Below are positions 44,915 through 55,079 of a stretch of 64,000 nucleotides of DNA, piece after piece. A model generated the notes under the pieces. It was not told the origin of the DNA, ran no database searches, and was given only the letters and a program-made list of their open reading frames with translations. A program made the position numbers and the translations under genes. Position 1 is the first letter of the stretch. The number at the start of each line of letters is the position of its first letter. Source of the DNA: Cristatella mucedo (Eukaryota > Bryozoa > Phylactolaemata > Cristatellidae); assembly GCA_009760855.2 (NCBI GenBank), contig WPIO01000060.1, forward strand, positions 1,045,501-1,109,500. The letters are read 5' to 3'.

Positions 44915-45262
44915 GTAAATATTGGCTGATCTTTGCGCCCAATGGTTAAGGTGCTAGCCCCGACCGGTGTCTGGCCGAGGTTGTGAGCTCGAATAAATAA
45001 ATAAATAAATAAAATACATCCTAGCCGATTAAACAGCCTCTTTTGTATAGCGACAGAAGGGCTATTACGGCTATCACCACCGCTGGCAGCTGCGATAAAG
45101 GATCGCCCACCGCAGGAATCGAACCCACGACCTCGGGACAGAGGTCGCGAAAGCAATCGTCCTACCTAGTGTGCCATCACGGCTCACCACGAGCCTCGTG
45201 TCACACACAAAGCGCCTGAATAGAGATTAAGTTCTATTAATGCGCTATACAAATGAATTGTA
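44915..45262 (+). mobile_element. SINE-2 copy interrupted by SINE-1
   Basis: Left part: tRNA-like head (GCGCCCAATGGTTAAGGTGC, GAGGTTGTGAGCTCGA). Right part from about 45187: CGAGCCTCGTGTC then AAGCGCCTGAATAGAGATT, a LINE-like tail. The two parts are contiguous in the copy at 39.5 kb. Confidence 0.75.
44993..45184 (-). mobile_element. SINE-1 nested in SINE-2
   Basis: Full-length reverse SINE-1 with an (ATAAA)n-type tail at 44993-45013, body, box B complement GGAATCGAACCC and head ending GCCATCACGGCT. Flanked by TCGA/CGA of the interrupted SINE-2, a probable short target duplication. Confidence 0.87.
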
Positions 45263-45289
45263 TATATTTATTTACTCAAGACCAGGATT

Positions 45290-45475
45290 GTGAAGTTTTA
45301 GACCTTACCACTGGGCTAAGACCTCAAGCGCCCAGATGAAAGGTTCTCGCACGTTACCGTGCAGGTCATGACGGGAGTCATGCAGCCGGCAATCCTCTAT
45401 TACTTACTGCAAGCTTGCGAGAAAGCCATTAAGACTCTTATACTGCTTTATACGCGCTTTTAAATCAGCCAGCCT
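45290..45475 (+). mobile_element. SINE-1 copy, degraded
   Basis: Head ACCACTGGGCTAAGAC, diverged box B GGGAGTCATGC, body CGGCAATCCTCTATTAC and tail TTAAATCAGCC. Confidence 0.6.
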
Positions 45476-45494
45476 GTACATGGTATTTAATCAG

Positions 45495-45815
45495 GCTCAG
45501 TTCAAAACGCATCTGTTCCGGTCAGCTGACCTTCGCCCCACAGACCCAGTCTTTTTTGTTCCGGTGTGCTTGTTGTGCATACCTAGGCACTGCACGATTC
45601 AATGCACGCTGCTAGCCACTGTGGGTCCTCCTAACTAGTGGTCGTGGTTGCCTTCATATTTGCTCTAGCACGCCAGCCCAAGAACGGTACTCGTTGGCTT
45701 TTGCATGCTTCACACCGCGAATTACACGATGTTTAGGTACTAATTACCTCTCAGCGAGTCGCAAAGCATCTGAATAGATGTTAAGCTCTCATCGAGCGCT
45801 ATATAAACGGCGTAA
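45495..45815 (+). mobile_element. L2-like LINE 3' end, third lineage
   Basis: TTCAAAACGCATCTGTTCCG encodes the FKTHLFR-type end seen in L2 elements, followed by a 3' UTR and a terminal CGCAAAGCATCTGAATAG with AGCGCTATATAAACGG. It differs from LINE-A and LINE-B. Confidence 0.5.
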
Positions 45816-47059
45816 TATAAGAACTAGTGAAGGTTGTTGTTCAGGAGCCTCGCTCTATTTTTTGGTTCGTGGTGTATGCACCTCTCTTGAGCTGCCATAA
45901 TATTTTTGGCATATTTTCGGCTTAGCTAAAAACTCATTAAGGCGTTGGCCCTTTTAAGGGTGTCGCTGCTAAACAACCAATCGTTTACCCAACGACATTC
46001 CCAGAAGGGGTTGGCCGCTCGGCGTAAGGGACTGCATACCGGCAGCCTAATCTCTTCCTAGCTCCTACCTCCCACTGGAATGGAAGGCACACCTTCGCAG
46101 ACGCGCGAGTGGTGATGGTGCTTACGGTCGCTGTCTGGCGTGACTGGACGTCAGCGAACTCAAAGCTAAGTGTAGTGGCTGGCATCTCTAGCTTTTCCTG
46201 GGATCCCCAGATGAACCGCAAAAACTTCGCCCTCTCGCGGAAAGAGGCTGTGGGACATTTTCCTGGAATCGAGGTGGCGTTCTGCTATTCCAAGTCTTTG
46301 TGATGGCTCGAATCGTTCTTGCATTTCAAATAGGTGTAGGCTGGAGAAAGACGGTGAAGGGGAGGAAATTGTGTGATGTGTACAACGCACCAGACTTACA
46401 TTTCGCCCTGACGCCACCTGGCGATCCGCCGTGCGCGGTAGCGTTCCGGAAGTCCATACGAATATGGGAGATCTAACGGGCTCATAGTTCTGAACTCAGC
46501 TGCTGCGAAATGAGGGTCCCGACTTTTGCGATTCTCATAAACAGTAAGAGCTTTCTCTATCTGATTTCGCTGCACTTATTGAAATCGGTGAAGAGCCTTT
46601 GCACCTGTCAGAACGATATAAACTCCCTGCGCTTGTCGAAAATTCAGAAAATTCAAAAATTCGAAAATTCAGACTGCCTTGATCGAAAAGGTCGGCAAAG
46701 GCTTGCACAGTGTCTTGTGGAGCTCGTCAAGAAGTGAATTACAGAAAGCCATTATGGAAGTACACCGCGAGAAAATTCTCGCTCAAGGACAGTCCGCATA
46801 CTACTGATATCAGCCGAATTTCAAAGGGTCGGTACTAGTTGTAGGAGTCGTGACCATTTAAGGGAGCCCTGCATCATCAGGCTGCCGCGCGGTCTCACGT
46901 TGGTCCGAGGCCGTGCATCGCGTCCGCCTGAGACACGGCACACGACGCGCTACAGCAGGCGCGTGAGCATTTTTGACAGCCGCCAGTAGGTGGCCACCGT
47001 CGCGTTGCTCTGCGAGCGTGCTGGCAACTATGCCAATTGCTATTTTTGACCGTTTGCAG
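45816..47059. other. Unassigned intronic stretch
   Basis: Minus-strand frames (46221-45985; 46417-46166) and a plus-strand frame of 75 codons (46510-46737, MRVPTFAILINS... ending LAQCLVELVKK) lack supporting splice signals. A short AAAATTC-type tandem lies at 46638-46670. Confidence 0.3.
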
Positions 47060-47152
47060 CGAGCGGCATCACTGAGGTGGCCGTAGCGAGTGGAGCCATA
47101 CGGCGAAATACTAGCGACTCGGTGAATATGATACTGCAATATCTCAGCGTTG
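47060..47152 (+). CDS. Possible helical-module exon 4 (short)
   Basis: 93-nt phase 1-1 candidate. Acceptor GCTATTTTTGACCGTTTGCAG, donor CGTTG|GTAAGC. Encodes SGITEVAVASGAIRRNTSD and SVNMILQYLSV, then a split Gly, with sequon NTS. The last helix fits the series but the exon is shorter. A diverged copy of its 3' part, donor and downstream intron lies at 48.2-48.4 kb. The sequence might instead be a dispersed repeat read by chance. Confidence 0.38.
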
Positions 47153-47443
47153 GTAAGCGGGCGCGTCGAGCGGCAACAGTAGGGCCCAGCCGCTGCGAAC
47201 AGGGAAGCCCGAATTTTGAGAGCGACCATTTTAGCCAGGGCGAGTTCTTCGGAAACTCTCAATTGAAAAGGGCATTAATCAGCCCATCGCCGCTGCAGCC
47301 GCCAGCAACCGGTGTGCGAATCACATTTGCCTGCTGCAAATCATTCAAGGCTCATCTTCAATTCACGACATTCAGGGGCCGATGCATTCTACGACGCTGC
47401 CACGGCCCCGCCCGCGAAGTCCGCTCGTTTAATTTTCGCACAG

Positions 47444-47587
47444 TGAGTGGACCGCTGCCCGAAGCTTCGCTGGGTCCGCTGCTACTGGAGATTTTCACTC
47501 ACCTGCAGCAGGCGCCGCCGAGCGATCCGTACACGCTCTCGAGCGATCTGGCCGCCAATCTGACGGCAGTGCTGCAGGCTCTCGTGA
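47444..47587 (+). CDS. Helical-module exon 5 of the exon series
   Basis: 144-nt phase 1-1 exon. Acceptor TTTAATTTTCGCACAG; donor GTGA|GTAAGT, with an alternative donor three bases earlier (CTC|GTGAGT) that also keeps phase 1. Encodes SGPLPEASLGPLLLEIFTHL, QQAPPSDPYTLSSD and LAANLTAVLQALV. Sequon NLT. Codons are strongly G/C-ending, unlike exons 1 and 3, because the exon sits in a GC-rich island that continues to 48 kb. Confidence 0.55.
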
Positions 47588-48199
47588 GTAAGTGTCGGCC
47601 GACTAGGCCAGCGAGCGAGCCAGCCAGCCAGCCGACCGCAGCAGCTCGCTCAGGTGCGCTGTGCTGCTTACTCGTCGCTGTGAGCGCCCGCCGCGGTCCG
47701 ACTCCGCTCGAAGTTGCTCGGAGCTGCTCGCTGTTGTACGAACTCCAAGCTCTCGTGCCTCGCCAAGCACCAGAGGCGGTGTCTGCTCGCCGCCGACTAA
47801 CCAGCGAGCGATGTAGCGCTCAGCCTGCGGCGGCGGCGGCGGACGAGAGCAAGTTACGCAAGCTGCTCGCAGTGCTCCGCCAGCCTCGTTACGGAGAGCA
47901 AGTTACGCAGTGCCAGCCTCGCAGAGTGCGCATTCGAGCCGAAGAGAGCTCGGCTCGGCGCGGCTCCTCGTAAAACTAGTCTTCGCTCTGCGCACGCGAC
48001 AGAGCCCGCCTGATGTCAAGGCGGCGGAGACGAGAATGAGGCTTGCGCTGTGCAATTCGTCATGGTTTGGGCAGAAGCTATTACCGAGAGCTCGCAGAGA
48101 AACTCAGTTTTCCAAACGCAAACTATTACCGTACTTCCTCTGCCAGGCGGCGATAGGCGATGTGTGTCCCCCCCAAGGTTTCGGCGGGTCAAGCACTCT
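47588..48199. other. GC-rich intron
   Basis: The plus-strand frame stays open from 47077 to 47973, across the inferred introns. I attribute this to GC richness rather than to a continuous coding exon, because the translation outside the exons is low-complexity (Arg/Ala/Ser/Pro). Confidence 0.4.
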
Positions 48200-48286
48200 T
48201 GTACGCGCTGTGGGCTATCCATCCTATCATAGTGAGCGAGACTGGGGAATGCGATGCGAATACGATTCTGCCAATATCTCGGCGTT
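48200..48286 (+). pseudogene. Diverged, frameshifted copy of exon 4
   Basis: GCGAATACGATTCTGCCAAT and ATCTCGGCGTTG|GTAAAC match the end of exon 4 and its donor, but one inserted C shifts the frame. Similarity resumes about 110 bp downstream (ACTCTCGATTGAAGG against ACTCTCAATTGAAAA), so a block was duplicated, not just a motif. Confidence 0.5.
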
Positions 48287-48439
48287 GGTAAACGAACGAA
48301 CGAACTGGTTGCCAGCGTAACGGGAACGACGGCGTCTCTCCCCGCGCCGCCCCTGACCTGTAAGCTCGACATTTCGATGGTGCACATACCAGCTAGACAA
48401 GTTCTGCAGAGACTCTCGATTGAAGGAGATAGCTTTCCA

Positions 48440-48668
48440 AACGAGCCTCTAACTGTGCTTATGCGTGCTGACACTGTGCATTCTGCCACTAACCATATTT
48501 TCATGCTGATCCTGTGCATGTCACCGCTAACTACGTTAGGCAAGTTGTCATTGAGCACGCTACAACTAATCATTCAATCATGCTGCCTTTGCAGCATATG
48601 TAAAGTGCCTAGAAAGTGATTAAGTTCTCTAAAGGCGCTATACAAATGTGTTAATGTTATTATTATTC
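48440..48668 (+). mobile_element. LINE-A 3' UTR and tail
   Basis: CTTATGCGTGCTGACACTG through TGTAAAGTGCCTAGAAAGTG and a TTATTATTATT end. No coding part. Confidence 0.8.
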
Positions 48669-48854
48669 ATAGCTAGACTCCAGTCGTCCGAGGATTCTGA
48701 AAGGTGGCTGTGCTTTTGTGAGCGCAGTACCTAAACTTTTGCACGAGTAATTATTTGTTCGGTTGCACTTGGGTGTGTGCATTTGATCTGAATAGAATTT
48801 GGTCTGAGCATTTCAGACCACTCGTGTTGGGTCTTACCGCACCCCGACACCCCG

Positions 48855-48922
48855 GATCTGATAGCATCGGATCAGATTGGATCGGATCGGATCGGATCGG
48901 CATGGATCTGATAGCATCGGAA
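48855..48922. repeat. (GGATC)n tract with a duplicated flank
   Basis: GGATCTGATAGCATCGGA occurs at both ends of a (GGATC)n core. GATC is very dense here. Confidence 0.9.
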
Positions 48923-49417
48923 GTCACGGCGAACAGTATAAAACGTACTTATATATGGCCGTAGAAAATATTTCGGCTGTTCTGGAATCTTTCCTTGCGT
49001 GTGTGTCACGAAGGGAAGAACCTAACGTCCCAGGGTCTTGGCTCAAAGGTAAAGAGCTTGAACTTCACCACCCCAAGTCGTAGGTTCGATTCCTGCAGCA
49101 GGCAATCCTATATTGCTCACTGCAAGCGTTAGAGATGGTCATTTAGACTCTTCAGCCGCTATACAAAAGACGCGAGAAAGAGTTTTCTCAGTCGGAGCGG
49201 GAAGAGCGACGGAGTTAGCTACTCTGAAACTGATCTCGGACGTTGTGTCATAATGTAAAACATTTGCAGACTTTGACACGAGGCTCGCGGCTCGATTTCT
49301 GGCAGGAGTCCAACAAACGTGGCGCTGCTACTCTGCTGCCTACAAATACGTCTAGTGTTACTGAAAAATGTTGACTCAGTCAGTTGATCCGTATACTCGT
49401 CGCAGGTATCCTATTTA
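48923..49417. other. Intronic, holds a SINE-1
   Basis: A plus-strand SINE-1 occupies about 49025-49170 (TAGGTTCGATTCCTGCAGC box B region, then GCCGCTATACAAAAGACG). Otherwise nothing recognised. Confidence 0.6.
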
Positions 49418-49546
49418 TATTAATAATAATATAATATAATTATTACAATATATAACAAATACGTAATATATATATATATATTAAATACTTAATATAATAA
49501 TAATAATAAAATAGAATATTAATATAATATAATATTAATAATTAGA
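49418..49546. repeat. AT-only tract
   Basis: About 130 bp almost without G or C, made of TAATA- and TATA-type steps. Confidence 0.9.
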
Positions 49547-49742
49547 AGTCGCGAAAAGCGAGCGGCCTAAACGGCTTTTAATTTGGCTCGGACGCTGGGG
49601 GCGAATCGCAAGTCCGTAGTCAGTAATCTCATCTCGAGCCATTGCCTCAAGCGGCTCATGCTGCAGCCGCGCGTCGAAAGCTAGTTGCACCATGAGATTT
49701 GTGCATTGGACTGTGAATGGATTTTTATCGCATCACGGAGAT

Positions 49743-49770
49743 AACATTAGATGCTTCCGCATCTAATGTT
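49743..49770. repeat. Perfect 12-bp hairpin with a 4-base loop
   Basis: Arms AACATTAGATGC and GCATCTAATGTT around TTCC. No runs of T follow, and no gene borders it. Confidence 0.9.
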
Positions 49771-50585
49771 TTGAAGGATTTTCCCGACCGTCTTTCGCTC
49801 GTATTTATACTATTTAACCCACACTGCTTCGTCGATGCCAAAAACTTAGAACAAATTCAAAATGCGAGCTGAGCATGCATCGCTAGCCACGTCCACGCTA
49901 GGAGAGAGAGGTGTTGGCGGTTGAAATTCCGCGGGCTTTCGTGGCTATTGAATGTGGTGAAGGAATTGTCACCCTAGCGTGGCTCACTACGAGTAAAATG
50001 TAAAAATCTTATAACGAGAGGCTCCATGGCTGGACCTAGAAAAATGTTCTGTCACTGGCTCTTACCTTTCGGATAAGGCTATCGCACCAGCTAGCCAACC
50101 CTGCCGCGGTGCAGACCTGCAGCGGGCAATCCACTATTAGCCACTGCAAGCCGAGGGGTTTAGGCGATGGGGCTTTTCTACTTCTGCATAGATTGTATTT
50201 ACTTTTACGCGCTAGTCTTGCGAAACCCAGCCAATCATAGCACGGTAACCCTTTTTGTTGTGGCTTCTTTGGGTGCATCTGGCTTTAGTAAGGCTGATCC
50301 CCCTCCGTGCGAAGCCCATTCCTTACGGGCCTTAGCGGATCGGGTGTGCAAGGTCCACATTTCATTTGCACTTGCATGCTTTCGCTCGACGTTTGCACAT
50401 TTAGCACGTCTTCTATTGAGCGCATGAGCGTCACGCAGCCTTGTCGCTGAGGTTTATTGAGGACATGCCTCAGTAAATAGTCACGCTTTTAAATTGACAT
50501 AATGGCCGTCGTAGAGACAAAGCTCTAACTCAATGCATGGCTACGACCCAGACGCATACCGGTGACCTACGCTGTAATCTCGGCC
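49771..50585. other. Unassigned intronic stretch
   Basis: A degraded plus-strand SINE-1-like segment (CTGCAGCGGGCAATCCACTA) lies at about 50030-50165. Otherwise nothing recognised. Confidence 0.35.
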
Positions 50586-50715
50586 TAATGTAATGTAATG
50601 TAATGTGATGTAATGTAATGTAATGTAATGTAATGTAATGTAATGTAATGTAATGTAATGTAATGTAATGTAATGTAATGTAATGTAATGTAATGTAATG
50701 TAATGTAATGTAATG
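50586..50715. repeat. (TAATG)26 pentanucleotide, LINE-B tail
   Basis: 26 units with a single TGATG variant, continuous with the 3' end of the LINE-B copy to the right. On the minus strand it is the (TTACA)n tail of that element, expanded. Confidence 0.95.
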
Positions 50716-52016
50716 TATCTCCGTCAGTAACTCCACAAAGTCATAAAGACCATGTGGGCGTTACGCAGGAGAGTTTTGTATAGCGCACTCACAGCCTAAG
50801 CGGCTTTCGGTACGCATTCGGTAGCCAACAGACTTCGTCTCACGCAACAAAGAGAAAGTGGGAAGCATAGCAGAGTCAGGAGAGCAGTTGAGGTAGTGAG
50901 TAGCATAGAAGTAGCAGTTCAGGACCGCTGAAAAAGATGTGCCATAGTCGGCAGTTGGAGAGTAGATGTCGTTGCGTAAGAATTGTGGAAGCGAGCTCCA
51001 CAGTCTAGGACCTGCAGAGCTAAAACTTCTGTCGCCAACTGTCTTTAAGCGGAGGAATTGGACAGCTAATTTATTGTCCACACAGGACCTGAGGGCGCGA
51101 ACAGGCTGAAACTGATGTAGCAGTTCAGCTAGGTATGAAGGAGCCAAGCCGTGGTGGGCCTTGTGGGTCAGCGTAAGAACTTTGCTCCGTATCCTTTGCT
51201 CAACCGGCAACCATCCTAGCTCTTCCAGCAAAGGTGACACGTGCTCAAACCGCTGGGACTTGAAGACCAGCCTTGCAGCCATATTCATAGTCCGCTGTAG
51301 TGGCATAATAGCTTTCTTTGGTAGCCCAGCCAAAAGGGAATTACAATAATCAAGCCGAGACAGAACTAAAGAGCTAGTTAAATTTTATACAAGCCACTGT
51401 GGGAGACAGCTTCTAATCTTGGATAGGGATCCGATGTGATGGCTAGCTGTAGAGGCAGTCTTCTGAATGAAGCTTTTGAAATTGAGGCAGCTGTCGAACA
51501 TGACACCTAGATTTCGAGCACGTGGTGAAGGTTGCACAATAGCATCACCTATTAGAACAGCAAAGCCTTTTAATCCAGCCACACGCTTAGGGTGTCCTAT
51601 GAGAAGCAGTTCGGTTTTATCGTCATTTAATTTCAGGAAGTTTTCCGACATCCAGGATCGAATGTCGGCAAGGCAAGCATTCAGTTTCTCAGTTGCTGCA
51701 GCAGATTCCGACGGTTTAAATGACAAATACAACTGAGTATCGTCAGCATAGAAGTGATATCCTATTCCATGGGCCTTAATCACTTTTTCCAGAGGTTGCG
51801 TATAAATGGAGAACAGCAAGGGACCAAGTACAGACCCTTGAGGGACTCCACAGGTGACCCTTCTCATGTCTGAGACCTGGCCCCCACACGACACGGATTG
51901 AACACGATCAGACAAGTATGATTTAAACCAAGCCAGCGCTTCGTCTGCCAGACCGATCGTTGTTCTCAGTCGTTCAAGCAGAACTTCGGGATCAATGGTG
52001 TCGAAGGCAGCAGACA
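50716..52016 (-). mobile_element. LINE-B copy, 5'-truncated
   Basis: Two long open frames on the minus strand: 51915-51385 ([55 protein letters not shown]) and 51333-50761 (AGLPKKAIMPLQRTMNMAAR to the end LGCECAIQNSPA). A single disruption lies between them near 51360. It ends in the RT domain at AAFDTID. The longest intact LINE-B C-terminus here. Confidence 0.92.
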
Positions 52017-52029
52017 GGCCTAAAGTTTT

Positions 52030-52175
52030 AGCCTCTTGATACTACGCCTTGATATGGTGGTTGCCCTCTGTTTCCCTTGTAGTGGGTTGGAGTCCTACAG
52101 TAGGAAATACTCTGTCAGACAGCCATTTGAACAAAAGCCACTAAGGGTCTTCTGTCGCTGTGCTAATGATGCTTT
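52030..52175 (+). mobile_element. SINE-1 copy, degraded
   Basis: Box B-like GGGTTGGAGTCCTACAG and body AAGGGTCTTCTGTCGCTGTG. Abuts the truncated end of the LINE-B copy. Confidence 0.5.
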
Positions 52176-52329
52176 GGATAAGGTAATCGCAACTTTGCTC
52201 AAAAACTGAGCGACAAAGTGGGCTTGCTTTAACACTCTCATTTCTGAACTCAAATCAAATGAAGTTCTCCAAAGAATTAAGTTCTCAATGGGCTTGTTGT
52301 GTCAAGTGCCCATGCGTTTTCCGTTACAG

Positions 52330-52592
52330 ATTCCAACATGTCGGCTGCTGGTCTTCCAGTAGCCGGTGCACTGGCAGTTAATGCACCCATCACATCGTCG
52401 TCCTCAGCAAGCCTGTACAACGTCGTTCTACTATTCGCTTCCTATATTATGGCTGCCATTGGCGCATGCACTTCGACCACTTCGACTTGTGGCTGCGAAA
52501 TGCTTATCGAAGCCACCTTAGACTTTGGGCCTCGACTGGGGCGTTCCCTAATTTTAGCTAAGCAAAAATTTGCTTTGCGTACGTTCTTTTGA
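52330..52592 (+). CDS. Terminal exon of the exon series, with membrane span
   Basis: Acceptor CATGCGTTTTCCGTTACAG in phase 1 (split Asp), then SNMSAAGLPVAGALAVNAPI, TSSSSAS, LYNVVLLFASYIMAAIGA and about 43 further residues to TGA. The hydrophobic stretch of about 18 residues is a plausible transmembrane helix, preceded by a Ser-rich stalk and a sequon (NMS). The tail after it has Cys residues (TSTCGCEM) and basic residues (GPRLGRS, AKQKFALR), as in a type I protein. A GPI signal is less likely because the hydrophobic part is not terminal. Its phase fits the upstream exons, which supports one gene, but no joined transcript is proven. Confidence 0.5.
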
Positions 52593-52674
52593 TGTTTTTT
52601 TTCAAGCTAGTTTTCCTGCTTTCCCACGATTTTTGATCTTATTTAACCGTGTGCTATCTTAGCCAATGCTACAA

Positions 52675-52680
52675 AATAAA
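52675..52680 (+). terminator. Polyadenylation signal AATAAA
   Basis: AATAAA 83 bp after the stop codon of the terminal exon, followed by a T-rich segment (TTATTTTTTTC), the usual arrangement for cleavage and polyadenylation. Confidence 0.5.
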
Positions 52681-53666
52681 ACTTATTTTTTTCTTGGTGC
52701 TAAACAATGCTAAATGCTCAATGCTCAATGCTAAATGCTAAAAAGTCCTGACTTCGTAATTCCAGTGTGTCCTAATTTAAAGGCCTTCACGTTTTCTCAA
52801 ATTAAGATCTACCGAATTGAAGCAACTTGGCTTGCGAAAACTCCGGTTATGACGTTGCACTCATCAAGTACGCTTTCGCTAGAAATTTCTTAATCGGAGC
52901 TTTGCTCCTATGTAATTAAGCATCACGATGGCTTGCCAAAGGAATTGGATTGAATCGCTTATTCGAATTTGAGTGGTATGTGGCATAAGGTTAAATTCAT
53001 TGGATTTGCATAGCAGTGAGTGAAAACGTTGCCTTTTTACATTTTGAATATACATTTTTTTTTAATTTTAGTTCTTAGAACGGCCACGGTGCCATTTTTG
53101 CTGGGGTTTTAACTTCTCAATTCAATACTAGTCTGGCTTTGGTTTTCTTTATATAGCTCACAGATTGTTTCTCAGATGAGCCTGCATCGACAAACGTTCC
53201 ACTGTGTGCCTTCATTTCACAAATCAGTTAGCATTACAGAGTGAACCCAATTAATGAGTTTAGCTGCCGAACAATGCAAACTTACTCACACCACCCCTAC
53301 AAGAAATAAAGGAAGCAGACGTCACAGCGCGTCGGGGCACTCGATATGTTGTTCTACAAGAGATTAGAAATGGCAGGGTCAGTTAATAGTGCATCGAAAA
53401 ATTAGACCACGCAGGAATCAGCTAAGAGAACTTATGACCTAGGGAGAGAAAAAGTTAAAGAAAGTAAAGAGATACGGTCCTCGGAACGGAGTCAGCTAAC
53501 CAGTTGCTACGGTCGGAAATTTAATTTGACCTGTCAAGTAATCTACCCCGCCCTTGGAGAGCGGTACGCTCGCTGACCGAGCGGCTGACAACAAGCACTC
53601 CCGGCGTTGCCGGCCGATTGAGATTTCAAGACGAGGCACCGTCAAGCGATAGCGTCAGGGCAATCA
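52681..53666. other. No recognised gene; short ATGCT-type tandem
   Basis: A short tandem of AATGCT/CAATGCT/AAATGCT units lies at 52698-52741. The rest is AT-leaning with nothing recognised; GC rises from about 53500. Confidence 0.45.
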
Positions 53667-54098
53667 ATGGCGTTTGCCAACTGGCTGATACTTGAGTCAG
53701 CAGTTTGGTGGCATGGCGACGCGGGTCGTGTCATGATCAACAACGATCGCTTGGCAGACAGTCAGTGCCAGCGAAAAAGCGGGCCAACGAGATACGTTAA
53801 ATTGAAGGGCCGCGATTACATGCTGAGTCTATGCCACGTGGTGCCCTGGCTGCTCGATGGAACTTCGAGTATGAATGACCGCCAGCGCCAGAGAACGAGC
53901 GGGCCGCCCATCGCGCCGGCCCTTCGACCACACACTGAGCGCGACTGTTCCATCAGTTTCCGCTCCATTTTCGAACGCGCAGAAGGCAACGAGGCGGAGG
54001 GCTCGAGCACACGACGTCAGTCGTCACATTCGACAGCTGAACATCCGGGGCGGAACGAAGACGGAAGTGTATACGCAATGCGCGATAGTGTAAATTAG
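53667..54098 (+). CDS. Hypothetical open reading frame
   Basis: 143 codons from ATG to TAG in GC-rich sequence. Begins MAFANWLILESAVWWHG and contains two related segments (NDRLADSQCQRKSGP and NDRQRQRTSGP). The second half is hydrophilic (FERAEGNEAEGSSTRRQSS). No domain, signal peptide or splice support. The opposite strand is partly open too. It may be non-coding. Confidence 0.25.
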   Translation: MAFANWLILESAVWWHGDAGRVMINNDRLADSQCQRKSGPTRYVKLKGRDYMLSLCHVVPWLLDGTSSMNDRQRQRTSGPPIAPALRPHTERDCSISFRSIFERAEGNEAEGSSTRRQSSHSTAEHPGRNEDGSVYAMRDSVN

Positions 54099-54227
54099 GG
54101 AACGCGTGCGATAAGCGGGAATAGTAGTGTGGCCTCTAGAAACTTCATCTGCACAAGCAAGCGCCGTGCTGTACATTACAGCACAGCCACTACGCATCCA
54201 TCGTGCGCCAAAAACCCTATTTATTTG

Positions 54228-55079
54228 AGCTCTGATAGGTGATGCTATTGTGCGGCCATCGCCATGTGCTCGAAATTTAGGTGTCGTGTTCGACAGCTGC
54301 CTCAATTTCAAGAGCTTCATTCAGAAGACCGCCTCTAAAGCTAACCATCACGTCCGATCTCTATCCAAGATTAGAAGCTGTCTCCCACAGTGGCTTTTAA
54401 AAAATTTAACTAGCTCTCTAGTTCTGTCTCGGCTTGATTATTGTATTTCCCTTTTGGCTGGGCTGCCAAAGAAAGCTATTATGCCACTACAGCAGACTAT
54501 GAATATGGCTGCAAGGCTGGTCTTCAAGTCCCAGCGGTTTGAGCACGTGTCTCCTTTACTGAAGGAGCTAAGATGGTTGCCGGTTGAGCAAAGGATACAG
54601 AGCAAAGTTCTTACGCTGACCCACAAGGCCCGCCACGGCTTGGCTCCTTCATACTTAGCTGAGCTGCTGCATCAGTTTCAGCCTGTTCGCGCCCTCAGGT
54701 CCTGTGTGGACAATAAATTAGCTGTCCCATTCCTCAGCTTAAACACAGTTGGCGACAGAAGCTTTAGCTCTGCAGGTCCTAGACTGTGGAACTCGCTTCC
54801 ACAATTCTTACGCAACGACATCTACTCTCCAACTGCCGACTATGGCACATCTTTTTCAGCGGTCCTGAGCTGCTAATTCTATGCTACTCACTACCTCAGC
54901 TGTTCTCCTGACTCTGCTATGCTTCCCACTTTCTCTTTGTTGCGTGAGACGAAGTCTGTTGGCAACCGAATGCGTACCGAAAGCCGCTTAGGCTGTGAGA
55001 GGGCTATACAAAACTCTCCTGCGTAACACCCACATGGTCTTTATGACTTTGTGGATTTACTGATGGAGATACATTACAT
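54228..55079 (+). mobile_element. LINE-B copy, 5'-truncated
   Basis: Open for about 208 codons (54250-54876) from RNLGVVFDSCLNFKSFIQK to TSFSAVLSC, then a stop in place of the usual Tyr. Ends with GATGGAGATACATTACATG. Confidence 0.9.

Noticed and set aside
47077-47973. 298-codon plus-strand frame taken as one gene
   Set aside because: It crosses good donor and acceptor sites, and most of it is low-complexity Arg/Ala/Ser/Pro. I keep only the splice-bounded parts.
52330-52592. GPI-anchor signal at the end of the exon series
   Set aside because: About 43 residues, several of them charged, follow the hydrophobic stretch, so a membrane span fits better.
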